Of a DNA stretch of 64,000 nucleotides, positions 7,893 to 17,414 are shown in pieces. Positions within the stretch are counted from its first letter, which is position 1. Each line of letters opens with the position of its first letter. A program made the translations under genes and the position numbers. The DNA is taken from contig NZ_AMZN01000027.1 of assembly GCF_000331535.1 (NCBI RefSeq), positions 58,092-122,091 on the forward strand, in the 5' to 3' direction. The notes under the pieces were generated by a model. The model made no database searches, was not told the DNA's origin, and saw nothing but the letters and a program-made list of their open reading frames with translations. Source of the stretch: Fulvivirga imtechensis AK7 (GTDB lineage Bacteria; Bacteroidota; Bacteroidia; Cytophagales; Cyclobacteriaceae).

Positions 7893-9290
7893 ATGGCCGG
7901 GAAGACCTTATTTGATAAAATATGGGATAAGCATGTGGTACATGAGGTTGAAAATGGACCACAGGTACTTTATATAGATCGTCACTTTATTCATGAAGTT
8001 ACAAGTCCACAGGCGTTTGACGGGCTACGTAAGCGCGGCATAGGTGTTTTCAGACCGGCACAGACTGTGGCTACAGCGGATCATAATGTGCCTACGGAAA
8101 ATCAGCACCTGCCCATCAAAGATGAGCTTTCAAGACGCCAGGTAGAAGCGCTGATCAGCAACTGTAAGGAATTTGGGGTTGAGCTCTACGGGCTTGGGCA
8201 TCCGTGGCAGGGCATTGTTCATGTTATTGGTCCCGAATTAGGTATCACTCAACCAGGAATGACCATAGTTTGTGGTGACAGCCATACGTCAACACATGGA
8301 GCTTTTGGAAGTATCGCTTTCGGAATAGGTACCAGTGAAGTAGAGCAGGTATTTGCCACACAATGCGTGCTTCAGAAAAAACCAAAGAGACTGAAAATTG
8401 ACATCAACGGGGAGCTTAAAAAGGGAGTGGTTTCCAAAGACATTATACTTTACATTATTTCACAACTCACCACAGGTGGTTGTACGGGTTACTTTGTGGA
8501 ATTTACCGGTTCTACTATTAAAAGTCTTTCCATGGAGGCCCGTATGACCATCTGTAATATGAGTATAGAAATGGGAGCCCGCGGAGGACTTATCGCACCC
8601 GATGAGACCACCTTTGAATACCTCAGGGGAAGGGAATTTGCTCCAAAGGGTGAAGAGTGGGATAAAAAAGTGGCAGAATGGCAGCAGTTAAAAACCGATG
8701 AGGATGCTGCCTTTGATAAGGAATACCACTTCAGTGCAGAGGATATCGAACCTATGATCACCTACGGTACCAACCCGGGTATGGGGATCGGCATTGCACA
8801 AAACATCCCGATGACCTCTAATGGGCATACAGACCCTGCTTTGAGAAAAGCATTGGAATACATGGATCTCAAAGGCGGAACACAACTACTGGGCAAGAAG
8901 ATCGACTATGTGTTCATCGGTAGCTGTACCAATTCCAGGATAGAAGATCTGAGGATGGTAGCTGACCTGGTAAAGGGCAAGAGAAAGGCTGACCATGTTC
9001 ATGCAATGATCATACCCGGTTCCAAGCAGGTGGAGCAGCAGGCACGGCGGGAGGGGTTGGACAAAATATTGGAAAGCGCCGGTTTTGAACTACGTCAACC
9101 AGGCTGCTCGGCATGTTTGGGTATGAATGAAGACAGGGTGCCCAAAGGAAAGTATTGCGTGTCTACTTCAAACAGAAATTTTGAAGGAAGACAAGGGCCG
9201 GGAGCCAGGACAATGCTGGCCAGTCCGTTGACAGCCGCTGCGGCAGCACTGAATGGTTATATCACTGACGTAAGAGAAATGATCAACTAA
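7893..9290 (+). CDS. leuC: 3-isopropylmalate dehydratase large subunit
   Basis: The large subunit of isopropylmalate isomerase, which interconverts 2- and 3-isopropylmalate with LeuD. At 465 residues it has the usual length. The [4Fe-4S] ligands are visible: Cys345 in IGSCTNSR, and Cys405 and Cys408 in [16 protein letters not shown]. Aconitase-family motifs include [20 protein letters not shown] and [17 protein letters not shown]. It is separated from leuD by only 2 bp, as expected for subunits made in equal amounts. Confidence 0.96.
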   Translation: MAGKTLFDKIWDKHVVHEVENGPQVLYIDRHFIHEVTSPQAFDGLRKRGIGVFRPAQTVATADHNVPTENQHLPIKDELSRRQVEALISNCKEFGVELYGLGHPWQGIVHVIGPELGITQPGMTIVCGDSHTSTHGAFGSIAFGIGTSEVEQVFATQCVLQKKPKRLKIDINGELKKGVVSKDIILYIISQLTTGGCTGYFVEFTGSTIKSLSMEARMTICNMSIEMGARGGLIAPDETTFEYLRGREFAPKGEEWDKKVAEWQQLKTDEDAAFDKEYHFSAEDIEPMITYGTNPGMGIGIAQNIPMTSNGHTDPALRKALEYMDLKGGTQLLGKKIDYVFIGSCTNSRIEDLRMVADLVKGKRKADHVHAMIIPGSKQVEQQARREGLDKILESAGFELRQPGCSACLGMNEDRVPKGKYCVSTSNRNFEGRQGPGARTMLASPLTAAAAALNGYITDVREMIN

Positions 9291-9292
9291 CT

Positions 9293-9886
9293 ATGGAGAA
9301 GTTTACCACATTAATATCTACTTGTGTGCCGCTGCCTTATGAGGATATAGATACGGATCAGATCATTCCGGCCAGGTTCCTAAAGGCAACTACCCGTGAG
9401 GGCTTTGGCGATAAATTATTTTGCGATTGGCGCTATGACGAAACCGGAAAGCCTGATCCTGACTTTGTCCTGAATCAGGATAAATATAAGGGCAGCATAC
9501 TGGTGGCGGGAAAAAATTTCGGCTGCGGATCGAGCCGCGAGCATGCTGCCTGGGCTATCCATGATTTTGGATTTAAAGTGGTGATATCCAGTTTTTTTGC
9601 TGACATATTTAAGAACAATGCCTTAAATAATGGATTGCTACCTGTACAGGTTACTGAATCATTTTTAAATAACATATTCAGTATCCTGGATGATGACCAC
9701 GAAGCACAGATCAAAGTAGACCTTGAGAATGAAGAGGTGACACTGATGGAGTCAAACCTGACGGAAAACTTTGAGATCAACCCTTATAAGAAGCTTTGCC
9801 TTCAAAAAGGATATGACGATATAGATTTCCTGCTTAGCAAGCTTGAGCAGGTAGAAGCATTTGAGTTTAGTTTAATGAAAGTGTAA
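9293..9886 (+). CDS. leuD: 3-isopropylmalate dehydratase small subunit
   Basis: The 197-residue swivel-domain subunit of isopropylmalate isomerase. The motifs [17 protein letters not shown] near residue 14 and [17 protein letters not shown] near residue 73 are the LeuD hallmarks. The start codon follows the leuC stop after 2 bp. It is followed by a structured 73-bp gap before leuB. Confidence 0.96.
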   Translation: MEKFTTLISTCVPLPYEDIDTDQIIPARFLKATTREGFGDKLFCDWRYDETGKPDPDFVLNQDKYKGSILVAGKNFGCGSSREHAAWAIHDFGFKVVISSFFADIFKNNALNNGLLPVQVTESFLNNIFSILDDDHEAQIKVDLENEEVTLMESNLTENFEINPYKKLCLQKGYDDIDFLLSKLEQVEAFEFSLMKV

Positions 9887-9891
9887 GACGG

Positions 9892-9936
9892 TCCCGAAGG
9901 CCTCTAAACGGGTTTAGGTTGGAATCACCTTCGGGA
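9892..9936 (+). other. Structured intra-operon RNA segment between leuD and leuB
   Basis: TCCCGAAGG (9892-9900) pairs with CCTTCGGGA (9928-9936), and an inner CTAAAC (9904-9909) pairs with GTTTAG (9912-9917). No T run follows, so it does not look like a terminator. It may be an mRNA processing or stability element that sets leuB expression apart from leuACD. Confidence 0.5.
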
Positions 9937-9959
9937 TCAGTTTTACCAATTTGATATCT

Positions 9960-11036
9960 ATGAGAAAGAAGATAGCAGTATTGCCAGGAGATGGAATAGG
10001 GCCTGAAGTAACAAAGCAGGCAGTAAAAGTGCTGGATGCCATTGCCAGAAGGTTCGGACATAATTTTGTGTACGAAGAAGGATTGGTAGGCGCTGCAGCG
10101 ATCGATGCCACTGGAAATCCTTTTCCTGATGCTACGGAGGCTATTTGTCAGCAGTCCGATGCTATATTATTCGGAGCTATTGGCGATCCTAAATACGATA
10201 ATGACCCCAAGGCTAAGGTACGGCCCGAACAGGGGCTGCTGGCTATGCGGAAGAAGTTGGGCTTATTTGCCAACGTAAGGCCGGTAAAAAGCTATAAAGC
10301 ACTGCTGCCCATTTCACCGTTGAAAGAAGAGATTATCGATGGTACAGATTTCGTTGTTTTCCGCGAGTTGACAAGCGGAATATATTTTGGCCAGCCCAGA
10401 GGCAGGTCGGAAGATGGTAAAAGTGCATTTGATACCTGCAATTATTCTTCTGATGAGATCATTAGAATTGCCAGGCTGGCATTTGATGCTGCAAGGAATA
10501 GAAATAAAAAGGTGACGCTGGTAGATAAGGCTAATGTATTGGCTACTTCAAGATTGTGGAGAGAGACAGTACAGGAACTGGCGCAGGAGTATCCTGATAT
10601 TACCCTTGATTTTATGTTTGTGGATAACGCAGCCATGAAGATCATTCAAAATCCTCGTGATTTCGATGTGGTGCTGACGGAAAATATGTTTGGCGACATC
10701 ATTACCGATGAGGCGTCTGTTATTGCAGGGTCCTTAGGTATGCTTCCCTCTGCATCGATAGGTACGCAGCAGAGTTTATTCGAGCCTATTCACGGTTCTT
10801 ATCCACAAGCAGCGGGGAAGAATATAGCCAATCCTTTTGGAGCTATTTTGTCGGCAGCTATGCTTCTTGAATATTCATTTAAACTGATAGAAGAAGCGAA
10901 TACCATAAAAGAAGCTGTATTACAAGCCATGGACGAAGGCTTTGTTACAGAAGATATCAACAAAAAGACGGCTTTAAGTACTGAAGAAGTTGGAGATAAA
11001 GTAGTGGGTTTTATTAATCAATTGGCAGTTGCATGA
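9960..11036 (+). CDS. leuB: 3-isopropylmalate dehydrogenase
   Basis: Oxidises 3-isopropylmalate with NAD to 2-oxoisocaproate. The ATG at 9960 gives 358 residues beginning MRKKIAVLPGDGIGPEV, which matches the family start; a TTG three codons upstream is less likely. The motifs LPGDGIGPEV, ELTSGIYFGQPRGR, TLVDKANVLATS and TENMFGDIITDEASVIAGSL contain the substrate- and metal-binding residues of the family. It closes the leu block; the ilv block, with its own attenuator, begins about 80 bp downstream. Confidence 0.95.
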   Translation: MRKKIAVLPGDGIGPEVTKQAVKVLDAIARRFGHNFVYEEGLVGAAAIDATGNPFPDATEAICQQSDAILFGAIGDPKYDNDPKAKVRPEQGLLAMRKKLGLFANVRPVKSYKALLPISPLKEEIIDGTDFVVFRELTSGIYFGQPRGRSEDGKSAFDTCNYSSDEIIRIARLAFDAARNRNKKVTLVDKANVLATSRLWRETVQELAQEYPDITLDFMFVDNAAMKIIQNPRDFDVVLTENMFGDIITDEASVIAGSLGMLPSASIGTQQSLFEPIHGSYPQAAGKNIANPFGAILSAAMLLEYSFKLIEEANTIKEAVLQAMDEGFVTEDINKKTALSTEEVGDKVVGFINQLAVA

Positions 11037-11069
11037 TAGTGATGTTATGAAAAAAAAATATGAAAGCCG

Positions 11070-11101
11070 TTGCGATTTTAAAAAGTATTTGATTAGCTTT
11101 A
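11070..11101 (+). promoter_or_regulatory. Possible promoter for the ilv leader
   Basis: TAGCTTTA (11094-11101) matches TAnnTTTG except in the last base, and a TTG lies 21 bp upstream at 11070-11072. A start near 11108 would sit just before the leader peptide ATG. Read-through from leuB is the alternative. Confidence 0.35.
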
Positions 11102-11116
11102 TTTCACGGAAGAAAA

Positions 11117-11188
11117 ATGAAGAACCAAATTATCATATCCCTAGTCATTGTTAGCGTCATTATTATGGCCGCGAAAGGGGATTGGTGA
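11117..11188 (+). CDS. Branched-chain leader peptide of the ilv attenuator
   Basis: A 23-codon ORF, too short for routine gene calling, encodes MKNQIIISLVIVSVIIMAAK followed by GDW. Ten of its 23 residues are Ile, Val or Leu, and the run of control codons lies at 11129-11164. It sits directly before a rho-independent terminator and upstream of ilvEDBNC, the textbook position of an attenuation leader. A ribosome delayed on Ile/Val codons would leave the last codons (GGG GAT TGG) free to pair with the terminator arm. This explains its role without any need for a stable peptide product. Confidence 0.85.
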   Translation: MKNQIIISLVIVSVIIMAAKGDW

Positions 11189-11226
11189 TTTTACTAAATA
11201 ATAGAAAATTATTGAGCGCCATCCCC
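11177..11226 (+). promoter_or_regulatory. Antiterminator pairing of the ilv attenuator
   Basis: GGGGATTGG at the end of the leader ORF (11177-11185) can pair with CCATCCCC (11219-11226), leaving one bulged T. The second partner overlaps the 5' arm of the terminator, so the two structures exclude each other. A ribosome reaching the stop codon at 11186-11188 would cover the first partner and allow termination. Confidence 0.65.
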
Positions 11227-11245
11227 CAGGGATGGCGCTTTTTTT
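11215..11245 (+). terminator. Attenuator terminator upstream of ilvE
   Basis: A perfect 11-bp stem, AGCGCCATCCC (11215-11225) with GGGATGGCGCT (11229-11239), has a 3-nt loop and runs into seven T residues (11239-11245). It is a strong intrinsic terminator placed 26 bp after the leader stop codon and 35 bp before the chosen ilvE start. Confidence 0.9.
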
Positions 11246-11280
11246 ATACCCAATTTTTAATGAACACAACTTTTAAAGCT

Positions 11281-12171
11281 ATGTATTACACCAAAGACAC
11301 AACAGTTTTCCAGGACGGCAAATGGTTAAAAGCCGCGGATGCAAAAGCAAGTTTGTATGACCAGACCCTGCACTATGGCACGGGAGTATTCGAAGGTATC
11401 AGATCTTATAAAAATGAAAATGGATGCAATATTTTTAAAGCCAGAGAGCATTATGACAGGCTTTTATATTCCGCAGATAAGATGCACCTGAAAGTGCCTT
11501 ACACTACAGAAGAGCTCGTAGCGATCACCTATCAGCTTTTAGATAAAAATAATCTTCGGGATGCGTACATCCGTCCTCTTGTTTATTCCGGGCCCTACAT
11601 GGGGTTAACTCCTTCCGATGAGGTCCACGTGTTCATAGCGGCCTGGGAATGGGCCAAATATTTGGGTTACAAGCCTTTGAATGTCATGGTGTCTTCATAT
11701 CAAAGGCCAAATCCCAAATCATGCCATGTCGAGGCAAAAGTTGTGGGTCATTATACAAATTCAGTGTTGGCAACTACAGAAGCTAAGCGTCTTGGGTATG
11801 ACGAAGGCTTGCTGTTGGATATGCACGGGCATGTTGCCGAAGGTGCGGGCGCTAATTTTTTCTTTGAGAAAAATGGGATCCTGTACACGCCACCTGCGGG
11901 TAACATTCTGCCAGGTATCACCCGTGCCACCATCATGGAGCTGGCGCGTGACCTGGATATAAGAGTTGTGGAAAAACATATCACCGTTGATGAAGTGTAT
12001 GAGGCTGACAATGCCTTTTTCACCGGAACGGCTGTTGAGGTAGCGCCTATAGCCTCCCTTAACGGAGTAAAATTTACTGGTACATGGGAAGATTCAGCAG
12101 GGTATAACCTGTACATGATGTACCGTCAGAAAGTAAAATTCAGTGAATATCAAGGGTTGACAATAGTTTAA
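11281..12171 (+). CDS. ilvE: Branched-chain amino acid aminotransferase
   Basis: PLP-dependent class IV aminotransferase that makes Leu, Ile and Val from their 2-oxo acids and glutamate. The ATG at 11281 (296 residues) places LHYGTGVFEGIRSY at residue 30, the same distance as in the E. coli enzyme. An ATG at 11260 is possible, but the longer reading frame from 11182 would run through the terminator and is rejected. The PLP lysine is Lys153 in HVEAKVVGHYTNS, and the C-terminal motifs FTGTAVEVAPI and GNILPGITRATIMEL are present. Expression should depend on the attenuator just upstream. Confidence 0.93.
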   Translation: MYYTKDTTVFQDGKWLKAADAKASLYDQTLHYGTGVFEGIRSYKNENGCNIFKAREHYDRLLYSADKMHLKVPYTTEELVAITYQLLDKNNLRDAYIRPLVYSGPYMGLTPSDEVHVFIAAWEWAKYLGYKPLNVMVSSYQRPNPKSCHVEAKVVGHYTNSVLATTEAKRLGYDEGLLLDMHGHVAEGAGANFFFEKNGILYTPPAGNILPGITRATIMELARDLDIRVVEKHITVDEVYEADNAFFTGTAVEVAPIASLNGVKFTGTWEDSAGYNLYMMYRQKVKFSEYQGLTIV

Positions 12172-12174
12172 AAA

Positions 12175-13854
12175 ATGCAAAAGGTATTAAATAAATATAG
12201 CCAACAAGTAACACAAGATCCTACACAGCCGGCAGCGCAGGCAATGTTACATGCCATAGGCCTTACCGATGAAGATCTCAAGAAGCCGCAGGTTGGCATT
12301 GTTAGTACAGGTTTTGAAGGTAATCCATGTAATATGCACCTCAACGACCTGGCCAGGTTAGTGAAGAAAGGTACGATCAGCAATGAGCTGGTAGGGCTGA
12401 TATTCAATACAATAGGCGTTAGTGATGGTATATCCATGGGTACTCCGGGAATGCGATACAGCCTTCCTTCCCGGGATATTATTGCTGATTCCGTTGAAAC
12501 AGTTGTAAATGCACAATCCTATGATGGCCTTGTGGCCGTGGTTGGCTGTGATAAAAATATGCCAGGCGCTATGATCGCCATGGGTCGTCTTAACCGTCCG
12601 GCCATTTTGATCTATGGTGGTACCATAGCGCCAGGCTGTTATCGCGAAGAGCGATTAGATGTGGTATCAGCCTTCGAAGCGTTGGGTAAGAAAATAGCTG
12701 GAACCATCACCCACGAAGATTTTCAGGGGGTGGTGTCAAATGCCTGCCCCGGGCCGGGAGCTTGCGGTGGCATGTACACTGCCAATACCATGGCATCGGC
12801 CATAGAAGCCATGGGGTTGAGTTTACCATACAGTTCATCGAGCCCCGCACAAAGTCCTGATAAGGAAGATGAGTGCGTGAGAGCGGGAGAGGCCATTAAA
12901 AAATTGATTTATAAGGATATCAAACCCAGAGATATTGTCACGAAAAGATCGTTTGAAAACGCTATTGCGCTAATCACTGTACTTGGCGGGTCTACAAATG
13001 CTGTATTACACCTGCTGGCTATTGCCAATGCATTTGAAGTGCCATTAGAGCTTACGGACTTTCAAAAGGTGGCGGCCAATACACCCTACCTGGCAGACCT
13101 GAAGCCCAGTGGTAAATACCTGATGGAAGACCTACACAAAGTAGGAGGTATCCCCGCGGTAATGAAAATGATGCTCGAGGAAGGGCTTCTTGATGGTGAC
13201 TGTATGACGGTGACGGGTAAGACCATAAAAGAAAATCTTAAAAATGTTGAGAGTCTGAAGGACGAACCAAAGATCATCCATGGTATAAACGAACCCATAA
13301 AACCTTCGGGACATATCAGGATACTTAAAGGCAATCTGGCTCCTGAGGGCGCTGTGGCTAAGATCACTGGCAAGGAGGGTGAATTTTTTGAAGGCCCGGC
13401 AAGAGTCTTTGAAGGAGAATTTGAGGCCAATGATGGACTTTCAAATGGACAAGTGAAAGAAGGCGAGGTTATCGTTATCCGCTATGAAGGCCCCAAAGGT
13501 GGACCTGGTATGCCGGAAATGCTGAAGCCTACGGCCGCTATTATGGGAGCAGGGCTTGGCAAAAGTGTAGCGCTGATCACCGATGGTCGTTTTTCCGGAG
13601 GTACCCACGGCTTTGTTGTAGGCCACGTGACACCGGAAGCACAGGAAGGAGGACCACTGGCTCTGGTTCGAAATGGAGATATCATCAGAATTGACGCATC
13701 TAAAGACACAATTGAGGTGTTGGTAGATGACGCTGAACTGGAAGAAAGAAGAAAGAAATGGACAGCTCCAGCACTGAAAAAGACGAGTGGAGTGCTTTAC
13801 AAATACGCAAAAAATGTTTCATCCGCATCTCAGGGATGCATAACCGATCTATAA
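12175..13854 (+). CDS. ilvD: Dihydroxy-acid dehydratase
   Basis: Dehydrates 2,3-dihydroxy-isovalerate and -methylvalerate to the 2-oxo acids for Val and Ile. At 559 residues it has the family length. Iron-sulfur cysteines lie in [18 protein letters not shown] and [18 protein letters not shown], and the C-terminal signature [19 protein letters not shown] is present. It is 3 bp downstream of ilvE and 2 bp upstream of the preferred ilvB start, so translation is tightly linked. Confidence 0.96.
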   Translation: MQKVLNKYSQQVTQDPTQPAAQAMLHAIGLTDEDLKKPQVGIVSTGFEGNPCNMHLNDLARLVKKGTISNELVGLIFNTIGVSDGISMGTPGMRYSLPSRDIIADSVETVVNAQSYDGLVAVVGCDKNMPGAMIAMGRLNRPAILIYGGTIAPGCYREERLDVVSAFEALGKKIAGTITHEDFQGVVSNACPGPGACGGMYTANTMASAIEAMGLSLPYSSSSPAQSPDKEDECVRAGEAIKKLIYKDIKPRDIVTKRSFENAIALITVLGGSTNAVLHLLAIANAFEVPLELTDFQKVAANTPYLADLKPSGKYLMEDLHKVGGIPAVMKMMLEEGLLDGDCMTVTGKTIKENLKNVESLKDEPKIIHGINEPIKPSGHIRILKGNLAPEGAVAKITGKEGEFFEGPARVFEGEFEANDGLSNGQVKEGEVIVIRYEGPKGGPGMPEMLKPTAAIMGAGLGKSVALITDGRFSGGTHGFVVGHVTPEAQEGGPLALVRNGDIIRIDASKDTIEVLVDDAELEERRKKWTAPALKKTSGVLYKYAKNVSSASQGCITDL

Positions 13855-13856
13855 CT

Positions 13857-15587
13857 ATGCAAACGCTAACAAAACCAGTTGGACTTGAATTAGAACAAGC
13901 ACAAATGATGACAGGCGCAGAAGCCGTCATCCAATCACTTCTGGCAGAAGGCGTGGATACAGTCTTTGGTTATCCCGGAGGTGCTATCATGCCTGTTTAT
14001 GATGCCTTGTACGACTATCAGCATTTTCTTAACCATGTTTTGGTGCGACATGAGCAGGGAGGAATACATGCTGCTCAGGGCTACGCCCGGGTAAGTGGAA
14101 AGGTAGGAGTGTGCTTCGCTACATCCGGGCCTGGAGCTACAAATCTGATTACTGGACTGGCAGACGCCATGATCGATTCCAATCCATTGGTATGTATCAC
14201 AGGACAGGTGGCATCGCATTTGTTGGGCACTGATGCTTTTCAGGAAACCGATGTTGTGGGTGTCTCTATGCCCGTAACGAAATGGAACTGTCAGGTAACT
14301 AAAGCAGAGGACATTCCTGCTGCTATCGCCAAAGCATTTTTTATTGCCAGGTCAGGCCGGCCCGGACCAGTGTTGATAGACATTACCAAGGATGCACAGT
14401 TTGGAAAGCTGGCATTTCACTACGAACCGTGTCAGTTGGTAAGAAGTTATGTTCCCAAGGTGAAATTAGACCTTGAGCAGGTGCAAAGAGCTGCTGAACT
14501 GATCAATAATGCTAAGAAACCATTCCTCCTGGTGGGGCAGGGTGTGATCATCTCTCAGGCGGAAAGAGAATTGCTGCAATTAGTAGAAAAAGCAGGCATA
14601 CCTTTCGCCTGGACGCTGATGGGGCTATCTGCCGTACCCACCGATCATGAATTGGGAATGGGTATGCTGGGGATGCATGGCAATTATGCACCGAATGTAA
14701 AAACCAATGAGTGCGATATACTTATTGCAGTTGGGATGCGCTTTGATGATCGCGTGACTGGCGATGTCAGTAAATATGCGAAGCAGGCGAAAGTAATCCA
14801 TATTGAGATTGACCCTGCTGAAATAGACAAGAACATAAAGGCAGATGTACCCGTGGTGGCGGATGCTAAAGAAGCGCTGCAAGCCCTTGTAGAGATGGTT
14901 CATCCAAATGACCATAGTGCGTGGGTTAATGAGTTTCATGAGAAAAGGGCTATAGAAGTGGAAAAGGTCATTACCCAGGACTTGTTTCCTCAAAAAGAGG
15001 GATTAACCATGGGCGAAGTGATCAGGCGCGTTTCTGATCATCTTAATGGCGATGGGATACTCGTTACTGATGTGGGACAGCATCAGATGGTAGCATCTCG
15101 CTATTTCCAGTTTAAAAAATCGAGGAGCAATGTTACCTCAGGGGGGCTGGGTACTATGGGTTTTGCCCTGCCGGCTGCTCTGGGCGCCAAGCTGGGGAGT
15201 CCCGATCGCGAGGTAGTAGCTGTTATTGGCGATGGAGGTTTTCAGATGACCCTTCAGGAGCTGGCCACCATTTTTCAAACGCAGGCGGCTGTGAAGATCA
15301 TCATCCTGAATAATAATTTTCTGGGCATGGTACGCCAGTGGCAACAGTTATTCTTTGAGAAGAGATATTCTTTCACAGAGATGACCAACCCGGATTTCAT
15401 CAAGATATCCGAGGCCTACGGCATTCCTGCTACGAAGGTGACCCTGCGAGAGGATCTGGATAAAGGAGTTGAAGCCCTTTTGAGTTCTGATGGACCTTTC
15501 CTTCTCGAAGTAGTAGTAGAAAAAGAGGACAATGTATTTCCTATGGTTCCCAGCGGAGCATCTGTTTCAGACATAAGATTAGAATAA
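13857..15587 (+). CDS. ilvB: Acetolactate synthase large (catalytic) subunit
   Basis: TPP-dependent enzyme making acetolactate and acetohydroxybutyrate. The ATG at 13857, 2 bp after the ilvD stop, gives 576 residues; a longer frame from 13758 would overlap ilvD by almost 100 bp and is not credible. The TPP glutamate lies just after VFGYPGGAIMPVYDAL (within VRHEQGGIHAAQGYAR). The C-terminal TPP/metal motif GDGGFQMTLQELATIF continues to NNNFLGMVRQWQQLF. It functions with the IlvN subunit encoded 2 bp downstream. Confidence 0.95.
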   Translation: MQTLTKPVGLELEQAQMMTGAEAVIQSLLAEGVDTVFGYPGGAIMPVYDALYDYQHFLNHVLVRHEQGGIHAAQGYARVSGKVGVCFATSGPGATNLITGLADAMIDSNPLVCITGQVASHLLGTDAFQETDVVGVSMPVTKWNCQVTKAEDIPAAIAKAFFIARSGRPGPVLIDITKDAQFGKLAFHYEPCQLVRSYVPKVKLDLEQVQRAAELINNAKKPFLLVGQGVIISQAERELLQLVEKAGIPFAWTLMGLSAVPTDHELGMGMLGMHGNYAPNVKTNECDILIAVGMRFDDRVTGDVSKYAKQAKVIHIEIDPAEIDKNIKADVPVVADAKEALQALVEMVHPNDHSAWVNEFHEKRAIEVEKVITQDLFPQKEGLTMGEVIRRVSDHLNGDGILVTDVGQHQMVASRYFQFKKSRSNVTSGGLGTMGFALPAALGAKLGSPDREVVAVIGDGGFQMTLQELATIFQTQAAVKIIILNNNFLGMVRQWQQLFFEKRYSFTEMTNPDFIKISEAYGIPATKVTLREDLDKGVEALLSSDGPFLLEVVVEKEDNVFPMVPSGASVSDIRLE

Positions 15588-15589
15588 AA

Positions 15590-16129
15590 ATGATACGAAA
15601 ATATACCATAAGCATATTTACCGAAAATTTCATCGGCCTGCTTAATCGCATAACCATCATATTCACTCGCAGGCACATTAATATAGAAAGCCTGACCGTC
15701 TCTGAATCCGAAGTGAAAGGCGTACATCGCTACACATTTGTGGTTAAATCGGAAGAGGAGAAGGTAAAGAAGCTGGTGAAGCAAATCGAGAAGTTGGTAG
15801 ATGTATTGAAGGCGTTCTATTATACCAATGAAGAAACGGTATTCCAGGAAATAGCCTTGTACAAGGTTTCCACCGCCGGGTTGAAAGAAGGCCGCAATTT
15901 CGAAAGGCTGATCCGTGAGCATCATGCACGTATGCTCACTGTGGAAGCAGAATTTGTGGTGATCGAGAAAACGGGCCACAAGGAAGAAACACAGGAGTTG
16001 CTCCGCCAGCTACAACCTTTTGGGGTGCTGGAGTTTGCCAGATCAGGGCGTGTGGCCGTGACAAAACCCATGAAGAGGCTTTCCTCCTACCTGAAGGAAA
16101 TGGAGGAAGATCAATTACAATTGACTTAA
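15590..16129 (+). CDS. ilvN: Acetolactate synthase small (regulatory) subunit
   Basis: A 179-residue subunit with an N-terminal ACT domain (YTISIFTENFIGLLNRITII, then RRHINIESLTVSESE) that binds valine and gives feedback inhibition. The C-terminal ALS small-subunit domain carries EFVVIEKTGHKEETQELL and LEFARSGRVAVTKP. The length agrees with the longer IlvN/IlvH form. It follows ilvB after 2 bp and precedes ilvC by 26 bp. Confidence 0.94.
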   Translation: MIRKYTISIFTENFIGLLNRITIIFTRRHINIESLTVSESEVKGVHRYTFVVKSEEEKVKKLVKQIEKLVDVLKAFYYTNEETVFQEIALYKVSTAGLKEGRNFERLIREHHARMLTVEAEFVVIEKTGHKEETQELLRQLQPFGVLEFARSGRVAVTKPMKRLSSYLKEMEEDQLQLT

Positions 16130-16155
16130 CTATTAACTATAAATTTTATTAAGCT

Positions 16156-17202
16156 ATGGCTAAAATTAATTTCGGTGGAGTTACCGAAGAAGTGGTGACA
16201 AGAAGTGAGTTTCCCCTTGAAAAAGCACGAGAGGTGCTGAAAGATGAGACTATTGCCGTTATCGGTTATGGTGTACAGGGTCCGGGGCAGGCATTGAACC
16301 TGAAAGACAATGGGTTTAATGTAATTGTTGGGCAAAGGAAAAATTCAAAAACATGGGACAAAGCTGTCGCTGATGGCTGGGTGCCCGGTGAGACACTTTT
16401 TGAGATCGAGGAGGCTTGTGAAAGAGGTACTATTATCCAGTACTTGCTATCTGATGCCGGACAGATCACACTTTGGCCAACCATTAAGCCTTATTTAACA
16501 GCAGGCAAGGCATTGTATTTTTCTCATGGATTTGGGATCACGTATAAAGAGCGCACAGGCATAGTTCCTCCCGCTGACATCGATGTGATACTTATTGCAC
16601 CTAAAGGATCAGGAACTTCTTTGAGAAGGATGTTTCTTGAAGGTAGGGGTTTAAACTCAAGCTATGCAATTTTCCAGGATGCTACAGGAAGAGCCAAAGA
16701 GCGCGTTGTTGCTCTGGGAATAGGTGTAGGATCAGGCTACCTGTTCGAAACTACCTTCAAAAGAGAAGTATATAGCGATCTTACGGGTGAAAGAGGCTCG
16801 TTGATGGGAGCGATACAAGGCATTTTTGCTGCTCAATACGAAGTGTTGCGTGCTAACGGACATACACCCTCTGAAGCTTTCAACGAAACAGTGGAGGAGC
16901 TGACACAATCACTGATGCCTTTGGTTGCTGAAAACGGAATGGACTGGATGTATGCCAACTGCTCTACCACAGCCCAAAGAGGCGCTTTAGATTGGTGGAA
17001 GAAGTTCAGAGATGCTTCCAAACCGGTTTTTGAGGAATTGTACAAAGAGGTAGCCCAAGGCAACGAAGCTCAAAAGTCTATCGACAGCAACAGTAAATCT
17101 GACTATCGCGAGCGTCTTGAGCAAGAGTTGAAAGAACTACGGGAATCAGAAATATGGAGAGCCGGAGCAGAAGTAAGAAAACTTAGACCGGAGAGAGCTT
17201 AA
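16156..17202 (+). CDS. ilvC: Ketol-acid reductoisomerase
   Basis: Isomerises and reduces acetolactate and acetohydroxybutyrate with NAD(P)H and Mg. The Rossmann motif GYGVQGPGQALNLKDNG begins near residue 36. The cofactor-loop segment VGQRKNSKTW carries Arg and Ser residues of the kind that select NADPH. Metal-site motifs DLTGERGSLMGAIQG and the C-terminal knotted domain (MYANCSTTAQRGALDWW) are visible. At 348 residues it is a class I (short) enzyme with a slightly extended charged C-terminus. Confidence 0.94.
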   Translation: MAKINFGGVTEEVVTRSEFPLEKAREVLKDETIAVIGYGVQGPGQALNLKDNGFNVIVGQRKNSKTWDKAVADGWVPGETLFEIEEACERGTIIQYLLSDAGQITLWPTIKPYLTAGKALYFSHGFGITYKERTGIVPPADIDVILIAPKGSGTSLRRMFLEGRGLNSSYAIFQDATGRAKERVVALGIGVGSGYLFETTFKREVYSDLTGERGSLMGAIQGIFAAQYEVLRANGHTPSEAFNETVEELTQSLMPLVAENGMDWMYANCSTTAQRGALDWWKKFRDASKPVFEELYKEVAQGNEAQKSIDSNSKSDYRERLEQELKELRESEIWRAGAEVRKLRPERA

Positions 17203-17240
17203 ACATAACGTGAATTCCAATAAATAATCTCGACAAAGCC

Positions 17241-17325
17241 TGTCATCCTGACGGAGGAAGGATCTTTCTAAGGCCATGCGTGCGGTCTGGTTTTCTTAGT
17301 GAGATTCTTCGTGCCTTCAGAATGC
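17241..17325. repeat. Dispersed intergenic repeat, copy 1
   Basis: TGTCATCCTGACGGAGGAAG, then GGATCTTTCTAAG, and on the far side CTTAGTGAGATTCTTCGTGCC form an imperfect inverted repeat of about 85 bp. The same modules recur at 56304-56410 and, in part and inverted, at 63790-63824. It sits in the 212-bp ilvC-ilvA gap. Its boundaries are approximate. Confidence 0.75.
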
Positions 17326-17350
17326 CAGTAAAGGGCGTTTTTGACCTTTC

Positions 17351-17381
17351 AGGACTTGCTGTAAATGCTTTCAGCAGTCCT
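17351..17381 (+). other. Hairpin in the leader of ilvA
   Basis: AGGACTTGCTG (17351-17361) pairs with CAGCAGTCCT (17372-17381) with one bulge. No T run follows, so it is not an obvious terminator. It lies 33 bp before the ilvA start and could modulate ilvA expression. Confidence 0.4.
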
Positions 17382-17414
17382 TGATGCATTGCGTTTACTT
17401 AAATAAATAAAATT

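Noticed and set aside
11182..11280. N-terminal extension of ilvE from an upstream start at 11182
   Set aside because: It would translate through the perfect attenuator terminator and adds residues absent in family members; the start at 11281 matches E. coli IlvE spacing.
13758..13856. N-terminal extension of ilvB overlapping ilvD by almost 100 bp
   Set aside because: The ATG at 13857, 2 bp after the ilvD stop, gives the normal acetolactate synthase N-terminus.
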